A stretch of DNA of 64,000 nucleotides from Acidaminococcus hominis (GCF_900291475.1 NZ_OLMM01000005.1:562639-626638); one strand, 5' to 3'; positions 26,632-34,745 are shown, counted from the first letter of the stretch. Notes: generated from the sequence alone by a model not told the origin. Made by a program: numbers and translations.

Positions 26632-27684
26632 ATGAAGAAGCAAAGCGTTCTTGCTATGGTTTTGGCATTGGGCATCAGTTCCAATGCCTATGCAGTGAAC
26701 CCATTTTCCGATGTGCCTAAAGGTTCCTGGGCCTATGGCGCTGTAGCAAAATTGGCGGCTGGCCTGGAGAGCAGAGAATCGACTGGCACCTTCCCGGGAA
26801 AGTATCCTGAGACCCGTTACGAAATGGCCCAAATCGTGGCAAAAGCATTGGCCCAAGGAACCATCGGTGCAGATAACAGGCTGGTCCGGGAATTTGCCCA
26901 GGAACTGGACCTGCTGGGCGCCCGGATGCCCCTGCCGGAACGGCCTGCTGGAAGCGGCAAAACTACCAGCAGCCTCAGGGAAGGTGCTTTGCGCCCCAAC
27001 GTGGAGCAGGGCAAATTGGACGGGGAAACGGCCCCGCAGCTCCGGCCCTGGTTTTTAGGGACAGAGAACGCCAAAGTGCAGTTTGGTCAAACCTACCTGG
27101 CGGCCTTCGGCAGCAGGGCGGGGCAGCCGGTCTCTGGCTGGACCGCCCAAACAGAAGGCAAAACAGCCACAGAGGACGGCTTCACCGGCGCTGCCTTGGG
27201 CGGCACCCTTGGCAGCCTGAGCCTGGAGGCCCAGTACCTGAAAGCTTCGCCCCAGACTGCCCCCTGGGTTCCAGAAGAAGATACCCTTTGGACAGCAGGC
27301 GCCGCCTATCACTTTGGGCCTGTGAGCGTGGGCGGAATGTATCTGAAAGGCGGCAGCGATTCCGCAGCTGAACCTGGCGCTAGTGACGAGGGCTACGTCA
27401 TCAACCTGCGCTACAAAGGCGCAGAGGCGGCCAAAACCGGCAGTTGGGGCCTTTTCGGCAATTACTACGACCAGGGCGGCACTGCCTATCTTTCCCGTAC
27501 CCTGAATGGAGCCTACAGCGCCTTTGAGCCCCAGGGCTTTACCGGCTATATGGTGGGCGGCAATTTGACCCTGGCCAAGAATATGGTGGCCCAGGTGGAA
27601 TATTATGATCTCCAAGGGAAGGGCAACGGCCAGGAAGGCCAGCATGCCCGGACCCTGTGGTCGCAAATGGTGGTCACTTTCTAA
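26632..27684 (+). CDS. shortened, divergent OmpM-type porin (copy 3)
   Basis: Related to the neighbouring porins but only 350 residues. The signal peptide (ending AYA-VN) and the first SLH half (NPFSDVPKGSWAYGAVAKLAA) are kept. The DGYPDGTFKG motif is replaced by ESRESTGTFPGKY, and about 65 residues of the first barrel strands are missing or scrambled (residues about 100-140). The second half of the barrel and the terminal WSQMVVTF are intact. Codon use is ordinary GC-rich, not the biased set of copies 1 and 2. The leader lacks the 21-base box. I start at the ATG at 26632, after GAAGGGGGA. The frame is open, so a functional small variant is possible, but it looks like a decaying copy. Confidence 0.75.
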   Translation: MKKQSVLAMVLALGISSNAYAVNPFSDVPKGSWAYGAVAKLAAGLESRESTGTFPGKYPETRYEMAQIVAKALAQGTIGADNRLVREFAQELDLLGARMPLPERPAGSGKTTSSLREGALRPNVEQGKLDGETAPQLRPWFLGTENAKVQFGQTYLAAFGSRAGQPVSGWTAQTEGKTATEDGFTGAALGGTLGSLSLEAQYLKASPQTAPWVPEEDTLWTAGAAYHFGPVSVGGMYLKGGSDSAAEPGASDEGYVINLRYKGAEAAKTGSWGLFGNYYDQGGTAYLSRTLNGAYSAFEPQGFTGYMVGGNLTLAKNMVAQVEYYDLQGKGNGQEGQHARTLWSQMVVTF

Positions 27685-27690
27685 ATAGGT

Positions 27691-27724
27691 AAAAGGAGCT
27701 ATCGTTCGGAATAGCTCCTTTTTG
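27691..27724 (+). terminator. terminator after OmpM copy 3
   Basis: AAAAGGAGCTAT pairs with ATAGCTCCTTTT, followed by further T. Confidence 0.85.
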
Positions 27725-27858
27725 TTATGCAGAAAAGTAATTTAAAAAACAAAAACAATTAATAAAAAGCATAAAGTGGATGAACTGTAGCTTTTTATAC
27801 AATTTTTAGAGGTTACTTCGCCTAAAAGTACCGCAAAATCAAAAAAATAGCTAAAAAA

Positions 27859-27888
27859 TTGTCCGGAAATTTCTTTTTGTGATAGAAT
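27859..27888 (+). promoter_or_regulatory. promoter of OmpM copy 4
   Basis: TTGTCC, 18 bases, TAGAAT preceded by TGA (extended -10). Confidence 0.65.
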
Positions 27889-27894
27889 TGAAAA

Positions 27895-27910
27895 AGACAA
27901 ATTTCTGTCA
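27895..27910 (+). other. +1 dyad of the OmpM4 transcript
   Basis: AGACA-N6-TGTCA starts seven bases after the -10. Confidence 0.45.
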
Positions 27911-27940
27911 AACTTTGGCTTTGCAGCTGCCGGACCGAAC

Positions 27941-27961
27941 AGAGGAAACAAGGCGACTCGC
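27941..27961 (+). promoter_or_regulatory. conserved 21-base leader box of OmpM4
   Basis: Same box as at 21672 and 23254, with CG in place of AT at positions 14-15. It lies 45 bases before the start codon. Confidence 0.65.
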
Positions 27962-28006
27962 GGGAGGAAGGGCAATGCAGGCCAAACCATTCAAGGAGGA
28001 ATTCCC

Positions 28007-29254
28007 ATGAAAAAATCCCTGGTATTTGCCATGGCCATGGCTCTGGGCGTAAGCGCCACTGCCTTTGCGGCCAACCCCTTCTCCGATGTGCCCGCAGGCT
28101 CCTGGGCCTACGGCGCTGTAGCCAAACTGGCTGCTGCTGGTATTGTTGACGGCTACCCTGATGGCACCTTCAAAGGTGAACGCACCATGACCCGTTATGA
28201 AATGGCCCAAATCGTGGCCAAGGCCCTGGCCAAAGGCGCTATCGGCGCTGATGACAGACTGGTCAGCGAATTCGCTGACGAACTGGACAATCTGGGCGTG
28301 CGCGTAGCCAAACTGGAACGCAATGCGGACAATGTGAAGATTACCGGTAACGTTCGTCTGAGCAACGTTCATACCACTGGTGATTACGGTAAATCCGATG
28401 CCACCAAACTGCGTACCCGTCTGTTCTTCACCGGCGATGTAAATGACAACTGGAACTACGTTGCTATGATTGAAAACAACCAAGTATTTGATGGTCAAAA
28501 CGAATCCGGCAATGATGACACCGATTTCCAACGGGCTTATCTCACCGGCAACATCGGTGTAGTCAACGTAACTGCCGGCCGTTACGACACCTACTACAGC
28601 GACGGCAACGTGTACGATGACCGGGTAGATGCAGTAAACGCCAAAGTGAAATTTGGCCAAACCTACCTGGCTGCTACCTACGGCAAAATGGGCAACGCTT
28701 CCACCTATTCCTGGTCCACTGACGGCACCAGACAGGGCGTAGGCGACAAATTCGTCCAAGCTACTCTGGGCGGGGACATCGGCAAATTGAACCTGGAAGC
28801 TGCCTACCTGAAAGCCGACGACATCAACACCACCTGGATGACCGGTGATGACAAGATCTGGACGGCTGCAGCCAACTATAACTTTGGGGATGCCAGCCTG
28901 GGTGCTATGTACCTGAAGGGCGACAATGACTCCGTGGATAAGGCCAACGGCGATGATGACGGCTACGTCATCAGCCTGAACTACAAAGGCGCAGAAGCTG
29001 CCAAACCCGGCACCTGGGGCCTGTTTGCCAAATACTACGACCAAGGCGGCGCAACCTACATTGCCCACACCATGGATGGCGCTTACGATGTCTTCGATGC
29101 CAACGGCTTCAAAGGCTATCAAGTAGGCGGCAACCTGACCCTGGCCAAGAACATGGTAGCCCAAGTGGAATACTATGATCTGAAGAGCAAAGGCGGCACC
29201 TATGACGGACAACACGCCCGCACCCTGTGGTCTCAAATGGTAGTAACCTTCTAA
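28007..29254 (+). CDS. SLH-domain outer-membrane porin, OmpM type (copy 4)
   Basis: Full-length paralogue (415 residues) with signal peptide ending AFA-AN, SLH domain almost identical to copies 1 and 2, helical linker and a barrel ending WSQMVVTF. The barrel is more divergent than between copies 1 and 2 (RYDTYYSDGNVYDDRVDAV, STDGTRQGVGDKF). Codon use lies between that of copies 1-2 and ordinary genes: the 5' part shared with the other copies keeps the biased codons, as gene conversion would leave. AAGGAGGAATTC precedes the ATG, as in copy 2. Confidence 0.92.
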   Translation: MKKSLVFAMAMALGVSATAFAANPFSDVPAGSWAYGAVAKLAAAGIVDGYPDGTFKGERTMTRYEMAQIVAKALAKGAIGADDRLVSEFADELDNLGVRVAKLERNADNVKITGNVRLSNVHTTGDYGKSDATKLRTRLFFTGDVNDNWNYVAMIENNQVFDGQNESGNDDTDFQRAYLTGNIGVVNVTAGRYDTYYSDGNVYDDRVDAVNAKVKFGQTYLAATYGKMGNASTYSWSTDGTRQGVGDKFVQATLGGDIGKLNLEAAYLKADDINTTWMTGDDKIWTAAANYNFGDASLGAMYLKGDNDSVDKANGDDDGYVISLNYKGAEAAKPGTWGLFAKYYDQGGATYIAHTMDGAYDVFDANGFKGYQVGGNLTLAKNMVAQVEYYDLKSKGGTYDGQHARTLWSQMVVTF

Positions 29255-29283
29255 GCAGCACTTCTCAGCTGCTAAGCTGAAAC

Positions 29284-29341
29284 AAAAGACGAAGAACGGG
29301 AATCCTTCCGAAAAGGAGGAAACCGGTTCTTCGTCTTTTTT
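29284..29341 (+). terminator. long terminator after OmpM copy 4
   Basis: AAAAGACGAAGAAC pairs with GTTCTTCGTCTTTT and encloses a second inner hairpin; a T run follows. Confidence 0.9.
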
Positions 29342-29360
29342 GTGTGAGAGGCAGGACCAA

Positions 29361-29545
29361 GAAATTTAACATGCTGGTAACATGCTTTTTGCATTGGAAA
29401 AGAGCCGGTAAGTCTGGGAAAGCCGCATGAAAGCAGGGAAATTTAACATGCCGGTAACATGCTTTTTTGCGTTGGAACAGAATCAGTAAGTCTGGAGAAG
29501 CCGCATGAAAGCTGGATAATCTAACATGCTGGTAATTTGCTTTTC
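29361..29545. repeat. tandem repeat of 77-78 bases, about 2.3 units
   Basis: The block AATTTAACATG...GGTAACATGC recurs at 29363, 29440 and, with changes, 29518. Units 1 and 2 also share TAAGTCTGG and AAGCCGCATGAAAGC. The third unit breaks off after about 28 bases. It lies between two terminators and has no open frame of note. Confidence 0.8.
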
Positions 29546-29555
29546 CCTACAATAC

Positions 29556-29586
29556 AAAAGCCGTCAGCGATTTTGCTGGCGGCTTT
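29556..29586 (-). terminator. probable terminator after threonine aldolase
   Basis: AAAGCCGCCAGC and GCTGACGGCTTT form a stem on the minus strand just past the gene. The T run is short. Confidence 0.6.
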
Positions 29587-29600
29587 GTGTTACCCTGTCC

Positions 29601-30647
29601 TTATAACTCCTTAATTACCTGGCACAGTTTGTCCGTGTCTTCCTGGGTGGTGGCCCAGCTGGTGCAGAAGCGGATGATGGAGTGGGACCCATCATATTTT
29701 TCGCCGAAGTTGTACACGGCGTATTGGCCCAGTTTTTCCATTTTCCCATTGTCAATGATGAAGAAAATCTGGTTGGTGGGGGAATCAAAGACTAGTTCAT
29801 ACCCAGCGTCCACCAGAGCTTTCTTGATTTGCCGGGCATAGGTGATGGCGCTTTCCCCAATATGCAGGTACAGGTCGTCCTTCAGCAGCTCGTCAAATTG
29901 GATGCCCAGTACCCGGCCCTTGGCCAGGAGTGCACCGTCCTGCTTGATGATGGTGAAGAAATGGGGAATCAGGTCCGGATTGGGGAGGACAATGGCTTCG
30001 CCCAGCAGGGCGCCGCATTTGGTGCCGCCAATGTAGAATACGTCGCACAGTCGGCCCAGGTCTGCCAGGGTCACGTCATTTTCCGGGCAGGCCAAGGCGT
30101 AGGCCAGACGGGCTCCGTCCACAAACAGGGGAATGTGGTGTTCCCGGCATACCTGGCTGATGGCCTCTAATTCTTCCAGGGAGTACAGCACGCCAAATTC
30201 GTTGGGGTGGGACAGGTAGACCATCCCCGGCATCACCATATGGTACCGGTTGCCGTCCTGCTCGTAGTCCGCCAGGCACAGGGCAACTCCGGCGGCGGAA
30301 ATTTTCCCTTCTTCAGAGGGAATGGCCAGGACTTTGTGGCCGCCTGCCTCAATGGCACCGGCTTCGTGTACGCTGACGTGGCCGCTGTCAGCAGAAATGA
30401 CGCCCTGGTAGGGCCGGAGTACAGCACCAATTACGGCTGCATTGGCCTGGGTGCCGCCGCTGACAAAATGGATGGCTGCGCTAGGGGTGCCGCAGGCCTT
30501 CCGGATTCGCTCCCGGGCAGACTCACAGATTGCGTCCGTGCCGTAGCCCGGGGTTTTCAGCAAATTGGTATCCAGCAGCCGCTGCAGGATGGCCGGATGG
30601 GCCCCTTCCTGGTAATCGCTGGCAAAATACAGTTTTTGGTTTTCCAT
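29601..30647 (-). CDS. low-specificity threonine aldolase / beta-eliminating lyase family
   Basis: PLP enzyme of fold type I that cleaves threonine or allo-threonine to glycine and acetaldehyde, or a related beta-hydroxy amino acid. The 348 residues carry HFVSGGTQANA (cofactor phosphate site), FVDGARLAYAL (Asp177 on the PLP ring) and GGTKCGAL with Lys210 as the Schiff-base residue. GAGGAGA precedes the ATG. It is divergent from a LysR regulator, the usual sign of control by that regulator. The exact substrate cannot be told from sequence. Confidence 0.87.
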   Translation of the reverse strand: MENQKLYFASDYQEGAHPAILQRLLDTNLLKTPGYGTDAICESARERIRKACGTPSAAIHFVSGGTQANAAVIGAVLRPYQGVISADSGHVSVHEAGAIEAGGHKVLAIPSEEGKISAAGVALCLADYEQDGNRYHMVMPGMVYLSHPNEFGVLYSLEELEAISQVCREHHIPLFVDGARLAYALACPENDVTLADLGRLCDVFYIGGTKCGALLGEAIVLPNPDLIPHFFTIIKQDGALLAKGRVLGIQFDELLKDDLYLHIGESAITYARQIKKALVDAGYELVFDSPTNQIFFIIDNGKMEKLGQYAVYNFGEKYDGSHSIIRFCTSWATTQEDTDKLCQVIKEL

Positions 30648-30691
30648 ATTATCTCCTCGTTTCTTGACAGGCTTAGGGTCAAATTAATTTT

Positions 30692-30720
30692 ATTGTACTC
30701 CAGGCAGGGAGCGGGAGCAA
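30692..30720 (-). promoter_or_regulatory. promoter of threonine aldolase
   Basis: Minus strand TTGCTC (30720-30715), 17 bases, TACAAT (30697-30692), 45 bases before the start. Confidence 0.6.
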
Positions 30721-30762
30721 GCCGGAAAACAGCTCCAGGAAAGGCTTCTGGTATACCGTTGG

Positions 30763-30791
30763 TTTACATTTCCCTTTTCAGGCTGTAGAAT
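30763..30791 (+). promoter_or_regulatory. promoter of the LysR-type regulator
   Basis: TTTACA, 17 bases, TAGAAT. The palindrome GGTATACC lies just upstream (30750-30757), where a LysR protein could bind and affect both divergent genes. Confidence 0.5.
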
Positions 30792-30839
30792 GGGAAAGAA
30801 TAGGGGAGTCTGTTTGAATCTGCCGAAGGGGGAACTGCC

Positions 30840-31727
30840 ATGAACTTGCTCCAACTCCAATACTTTGTGGAAGTCTGCCGGGAAGGAAACTTCACCCGGG
30901 CAGCTGTCAATATTCACGTCACCCAGCCCACCCTGACCAAAGCCATCAAGGAACTGGAAAAGGAATTTCAGGTATCCCTGCTGTACCGGGGCAAAGGGGG
31001 CGTCATGCCCACCCCGCCGGGGCAGGATCTCCTGCGCATGGCCAAACCGGTGCTCCAGGACGTGGACCATATCCAGCGGGTCATGGAAAGCTATGGCTCC
31101 AGCCAGCAGGTGCTGCGGCTGGGAACCACCTTTATGACCAACGCTTCCTGCTTTCCTGATTTTTACCAAAGCCTCCACGCCCGCTTTCCGGAAATCGACG
31201 TGGAAGTCACCTCCGAACTGGTGCCCAGCCTGCTGCAAAAGCTGGAAGACCGGCAAATCAACCTGCTGCTGGTGCCCTATACCCCGGAGAATAACCACTT
31301 CCCGTACTTTCTCTGGTGCCGCCGGCGCTTCCTGTTTGTGGTGCCGGAAAACCATCCCCTGGCCCAGCGGAAAACCGTGGGCTTTCGGGACATTTGCCAT
31401 GAACCGCTGATTTCCTACTTTGGGGACCAATTCCTGATGCGCCAGGGCCTGCCGGAAAAACTCCAGAGGGCTGGCGGAGAGCTGAAGATTGTCCACCGCT
31501 GCAACCAGATTCAGGTCATGCAGCAGCTGATCCAAAAAGGCATGGGCTGCGGCTTTATGATGGAAGACTCCTTTACCCAGGGCGGCGGGGTAGTGGGTAT
31601 CCCTATGGAAGACGAATTCACCGTGGACGTGTACGCCATGTGGAACAAGGACTTCGAAAAGATTTTCCTGTTCAAGGACGTGGTTCAATACCTGAAACAA
31701 CAGGCCGAGAAAAACCTGGCCCAATAG
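30840..31727 (+). CDS. LysR-family transcriptional regulator
   Basis: 295 residues. The winged helix-turn-helix occupies residues 1-60 (LQLQYFVEVCREGNFTRAAVNIHVTQPTLTKAIKELEKE), followed by a linker helix and a periplasmic-binding-like effector domain (about 90-290). GAAGGGGGA precedes the ATG. It is divergently transcribed from threonine aldolase, with 192 bases between the starts; LysR proteins usually control such a neighbour. The inducer is unknown. Confidence 0.88.
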   Translation: MNLLQLQYFVEVCREGNFTRAAVNIHVTQPTLTKAIKELEKEFQVSLLYRGKGGVMPTPPGQDLLRMAKPVLQDVDHIQRVMESYGSSQQVLRLGTTFMTNASCFPDFYQSLHARFPEIDVEVTSELVPSLLQKLEDRQINLLLVPYTPENNHFPYFLWCRRRFLFVVPENHPLAQRKTVGFRDICHEPLISYFGDQFLMRQGLPEKLQRAGGELKIVHRCNQIQVMQQLIQKGMGCGFMMEDSFTQGGGVVGIPMEDEFTVDVYAMWNKDFEKIFLFKDVVQYLKQQAEKNLAQ

Positions 31728-31740
31728 CCATAAAAAATAA

Positions 31741-31775
31741 CCGGACGCTTCCTGTGGGGAGAGTCCGGTATTTTT
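31741..31775 (+). terminator. terminator after the LysR gene
   Basis: CCGGAC and GTCCGG arms with a 16-base loop, followed by TATTTTTG. Confidence 0.65.
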
Positions 31776-31863
31776 GATAAAATCATGTATAGATATAAGA
31801 TATAATTGATGGACGGAATACCACAGCGGGTGGTTTCCTGCAATCTGCACTATTGCAAAATAA

Positions 31864-31924
31864 TCATATTGACAAATATCGATTTGATACCTACAATGTA
31901 TTTATCATATTGATAATAATCGAT
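31864..31924 (+). promoter_or_regulatory. arsenic operon promoter with two ArsR operator copies
   Basis: TTGACA (31869-31874), 17 bases, TACAAT (31892-31897) is a near-consensus promoter. Two 20-base direct repeats start at 31864 and 31905 (TCATATTGA...ATCGAT; 17 of 20 bases equal). Each is an imperfect palindrome. The first covers the -35 and the second the transcription start, so ArsR bound to either would block initiation; arsenite or antimonite would release it. Confidence 0.8.
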
Positions 31925-31963
31925 GGGACGCTGCCGCAGCCCATTGGGAAAAGAGGTATTACG

Positions 31964-32281
31964 ATGAATGCAATAGATGCAGCGCTGGTGTGCAAAGCCT
32001 TGGGTGACAGTCATCGGATGCAGATTGTCCAGCTTTTGACTCAGGGGGAATTGTGCGCCTGCAATTTGTTGGAACATTTTCAGATTGCCCAGCCCACCTT
32101 GTCCCACCATATGAAGGTGCTGACGGAATGTGCCTTGGTCCAAAGCCGGAAAGAGTGGAAGAACACCTATTATTCCCTGAACTGCGATACCCTGCTGGCC
32201 TTTCGCAGTTTTATTGACTCTCTCCAATGTGGGGAGGCCTGTTATCGCAGGGCGGAACCCTGTCAGGAGGTGCAGCCATGA
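31964..32281 (+). CDS. arsR: ArsR-family metalloregulator
   Basis: 105-residue winged-helix repressor. ELCACNLLEHFQIAQPTLSHHMKVL contains the cysteine pair that binds As(III)/Sb(III) at the start of the recognition helix. I start at ATG 31964, behind AAAGAGG; the frame is open further upstream across the operator and promoter, which cannot be coding. It overlaps the permease gene by four bases (ATGA). It is expected to repress its own operon through the repeats upstream. Confidence 0.9.
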   Translation: MNAIDAALVCKALGDSHRMQIVQLLTQGELCACNLLEHFQIAQPTLSHHMKVLTECALVQSRKEWKNTYYSLNCDTLLAFRSFIDSLQCGEACYRRAEPCQEVQP

Positions 32282-33324
32282 CCCAGGCAAAACCCGGTAT
32301 TTCTTCTTTCCAAAGTCATCTCAGCTGGTGGGTGCTGGGCTGTATGGTGATTGGCGTAGTCCTAGGCACCGCGGTCCCGGCGCTGCCGGAGGCTTTGGGC
32401 AAGCTTCAGCTGGCGGGCATTTCCCTGCCCATTGCAGTGCTGATTTGGGTCATGATTTATCCCATGATGATAAAAGTGGATTTTAACAGCATCCGGGCTA
32501 TCGGCGAGAATCCCAGAGGTCTTTTTGTGACCTGGGTGGTGAACTGGCTGATTAAACCCTTTACCATGTACGGCTTTAGCTGCCTGTTCCTTTATGGGCT
32601 GTTTCGCATCTGGATTGCCCCGGATCTGGCTACCCAATATTTAGCGGGAATGGTGCTTCTGGGAGCCGCTCCCTGTACGGCCATGGTCTTTGTCTGGAGC
32701 ACCCTGACCCACGGAAATCCGGCCTACACCGTGGTGCAGGTTGCCACCAATGACCTGATTATCCTGGTGGCCTTTGTGCCTATTGTTTCCTTTCTGTTGG
32801 GCGTTTCCCAGGTATTTGTGCCGTACAGTACCCTGTTTGTGAGCATCTTCCTTTTTGTGGTGATTCCCCTGGTTTTTGGCGTGGCCACCCGGGCCTATGT
32901 TACCCGCCGTTACGGGCAGCAGTATCTGGAAGAAACGTTTCTGCCCAAATTTGACGGCATTACCACCCTGGGCCTTTTGCTGACGCTGGTGCTGATTTTC
33001 AGCTCCCAGGCTGGGGTGATTTTGGCAAACCCCGTCCATATTGTACTTCTAGCAGTTCCTTTGGTGGTGCAGACCCTGTTTATCTTCGGGCTGGCCTATG
33101 CCCTCTGTTGGTTTTTGCGGCTTCCTTTTGCTATTGCTGCTCCCGCCGGTATGATTGGAGCCTCCAACTTTTTTGAACTGGCAGTGGCAGTGGCGGTGGC
33201 TCTCTTTGGCACCACCAGTCCGGCTGCTTTGGCTACTACCGTAGGTGTACTGACAGAAGTGCCTGTCATGCTGCTTTTGGTGCGTTTTGCCAATGCTACG
33301 AAAGGGTGGTTCTCCCATGACTAA
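32278..33324 (+). CDS. acr3: arsenite efflux permease, ACR3 family
   Basis: 348-residue inner-membrane protein with about ten hydrophobic segments. GAAPCTAMVFVWSTLT contains the conserved cysteine of ACR3 arsenite exporters; PAGMIGASNFFELAVAVA is the family motif in the penultimate helices. The ATG at 32278 is preceded by AGGAGG, and the upstream extension of the frame lies inside arsR. Exports As(III) made by the reductase encoded next. Overlaps at both ends show a single translational unit arsR-acr3-arsC. Confidence 0.92.
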   Translation: MTQAKPGISSFQSHLSWWVLGCMVIGVVLGTAVPALPEALGKLQLAGISLPIAVLIWVMIYPMMIKVDFNSIRAIGENPRGLFVTWVVNWLIKPFTMYGFSCLFLYGLFRIWIAPDLATQYLAGMVLLGAAPCTAMVFVWSTLTHGNPAYTVVQVATNDLIILVAFVPIVSFLLGVSQVFVPYSTLFVSIFLFVVIPLVFGVATRAYVTRRYGQQYLEETFLPKFDGITTLGLLLTLVLIFSSQAGVILANPVHIVLLAVPLVVQTLFIFGLAYALCWFLRLPFAIAAPAGMIGASNFFELAVAVAVALFGTTSPAALATTVGVLTEVPVMLLLVRFANATKGWFSHD

Positions 33325-33748
33325 GCCAGTGATTGCCTTTGTATGTGTCCATAATGCCTGCCGCAGCCAGTTGGCGGAAGCCCTGGCAAGGAAACTGGCG
33401 GGGGACGTATGGACCAGCTGCTCGGCAGGAACCCAGCCCGCCAAAGAAATCGATCCGGAAGCCTGCCACCTTTTGGCCAAGCTGTACCAGATTGATATGA
33501 AGGCCCAAGGCCAGTATTGCAAAACCTTGGACCAGCTGCCGCCCCTGGATGGGGTGGTGACCATGGGCTGCGGCGTCCAGTGCCCAGCCCTGCCGGCCCG
33601 CTGGCGTGAAGACTGGGGTTTGGAAGACCCCACCGGCAAAGGAGAGGAAGCCTATCGCCAGACCCTGGAACGCCTAATAGAGAAAATCCAAGCTTTGAAA
33701 GTGCGGCTGGAAGCGGAAAAGCAAAAAGAATTGAACGGCAAAGCCTAA
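33317..33748 (+). CDS. arsC: arsenate reductase, low-molecular-weight phosphatase type
   Basis: 143 residues. FVCVHNACRSQ is the CX5R phosphate loop (Cys10, Arg16), and TMGCGVQCP supplies two further cysteines (85 and 89) that fit a thioredoxin-linked reduction relay. In the Staphylococcus aureus enzyme the second pair is spaced wider, so the exact relay is inferred. Reduces arsenate to arsenite for export by ACR3, with which it overlaps by eight bases. Confidence 0.88.
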   Translation: MTKPVIAFVCVHNACRSQLAEALARKLAGDVWTSCSAGTQPAKEIDPEACHLLAKLYQIDMKAQGQYCKTLDQLPPLDGVVTMGCGVQCPALPARWREDWGLEDPTGKGEEAYRQTLERLIEKIQALKVRLEAEKQKELNGKA

Positions 33749-33768
33749 CAGAAAAGCTTATAGCAACA

Positions 33769-33803
33769 AATCCCCCGGTGCGCATCGCAGCAGGGGATTC
33801 TTT
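33769..33803 (+). terminator. terminator after arsC
   Basis: AATCCCC and GGGGATT arms with inner pairing; a short T run follows. Confidence 0.65.
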
Positions 33804-33829
33804 AGTTTGGAGGACAGCTTCTCTCCAGT

Positions 33830-34702
33830 TTATAAGCTGGTTACTACCGGGTTGTTCAGATAATCGTACACCCGCCGTACTTCCTTGACGTTCCGGGTGT
33901 CTAGCATTTGGGGCCGGCCCAGGTCCAGGCTGGCAATCTGCTGCATTTCTGCGTCCGTCAGGGCAAAGTCCCAGATGGCCAGGTTCTGCTCCATCCGTTC
34001 CTTATGGACGGATTTGGGGATAATCACCACGCCCCGCTGTACGTTCCAGCGCAGGATGACCTGGGCAGTAGTTTTGCCGTGGGCCTCGGCAATGGCGGAG
34101 AGCACCGGGTTGGTGAACATACCGTTCATGCCTTCGGCAAAGGGCGCCCAGGCCTCCGGCTGCACGCCGTATTCCTTGAGCAGGGCCAGTTCGTCAGCCC
34201 GCTGGTAGAAGGGATGCAGTTCCAGCTGGTTCACCGCCGGCACAATATCCGTATTGAAGCACAGGTCCACCAGCCGGTCGGGCAGGAAGTTGCAGACGCC
34301 GATGGCCCGGATTCGTCCGGCCTGATAGAGCTCCGTCATGGCCCGCCAGGACCCGTAGTAATCCGCCAGGGGCATATGGATCAGGTACAGGTCCAGGTAA
34401 TCCGTCCCCAGTTTCTTACAGGACCGGTCAAAGGCTTCCTTGGTCTTTTCGTAGCCCATTTCCTGCATATAGGCCTTGGTGGTCAGGAAAAGTTCCTGCC
34501 TGGGAACGCCGCTTTCCTTGATGGCGGCGCCCACCGCTTCCTCATTCTGGTAGCTGCTGGCTGTGTCCAGCAGCCGGTAGCCCAAGTTTAGGGCGTCCTT
34601 CACCGCCTGCTTGCACTGTTCCAGGTCCGTGACCTGGAACACCCCAAAGCCTTCCTGGGGCATTTTTACACCATTATTTAGCGTTACAAAAGGGATAGTC
34701 AT
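33830..34702 (-). CDS. aldo/keto reductase
   Basis: NADPH-dependent oxidoreductase with a TIM-barrel fold, 290 residues. The catalytic tetrad can be placed: LLDTASSYQNEEAVG (Asp and Tyr), LTTKAY (Lys) and LIHMP (His). The NADPH-binding end reads IIPKSVHKERMEQNL. The start is the ATG at 34702, about ten bases after GGAGCT; the frame extends 11 codons further without a ribosome site. It belongs to the group that includes 2,5-diketogluconate and methylglyoxal reductases; substrate unknown. Confidence 0.88.
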   Translation of the reverse strand: MTIPFVTLNNGVKMPQEGFGVFQVTDLEQCKQAVKDALNLGYRLLDTASSYQNEEAVGAAIKESGVPRQELFLTTKAYMQEMGYEKTKEAFDRSCKKLGTDYLDLYLIHMPLADYYGSWRAMTELYQAGRIRAIGVCNFLPDRLVDLCFNTDIVPAVNQLELHPFYQRADELALLKEYGVQPEAWAPFAEGMNGMFTNPVLSAIAEAHGKTTAQVILRWNVQRGVVIIPKSVHKERMEQNLAIWDFALTDAEMQQIASLDLGRPQMLDTRNVKEVRRVYDYLNNPVVTSL

Positions 34703-34745
34703 AAAAGCATAGCTCCTTTCCTTGCAAACCTGCAATTGCTTGCTG

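Noticed and set aside
29361-29545. CRISPR-like array
   Set aside because: The unit is 77-78 bases, directly adjoining, without distinct spacers, and no cas gene is nearby.
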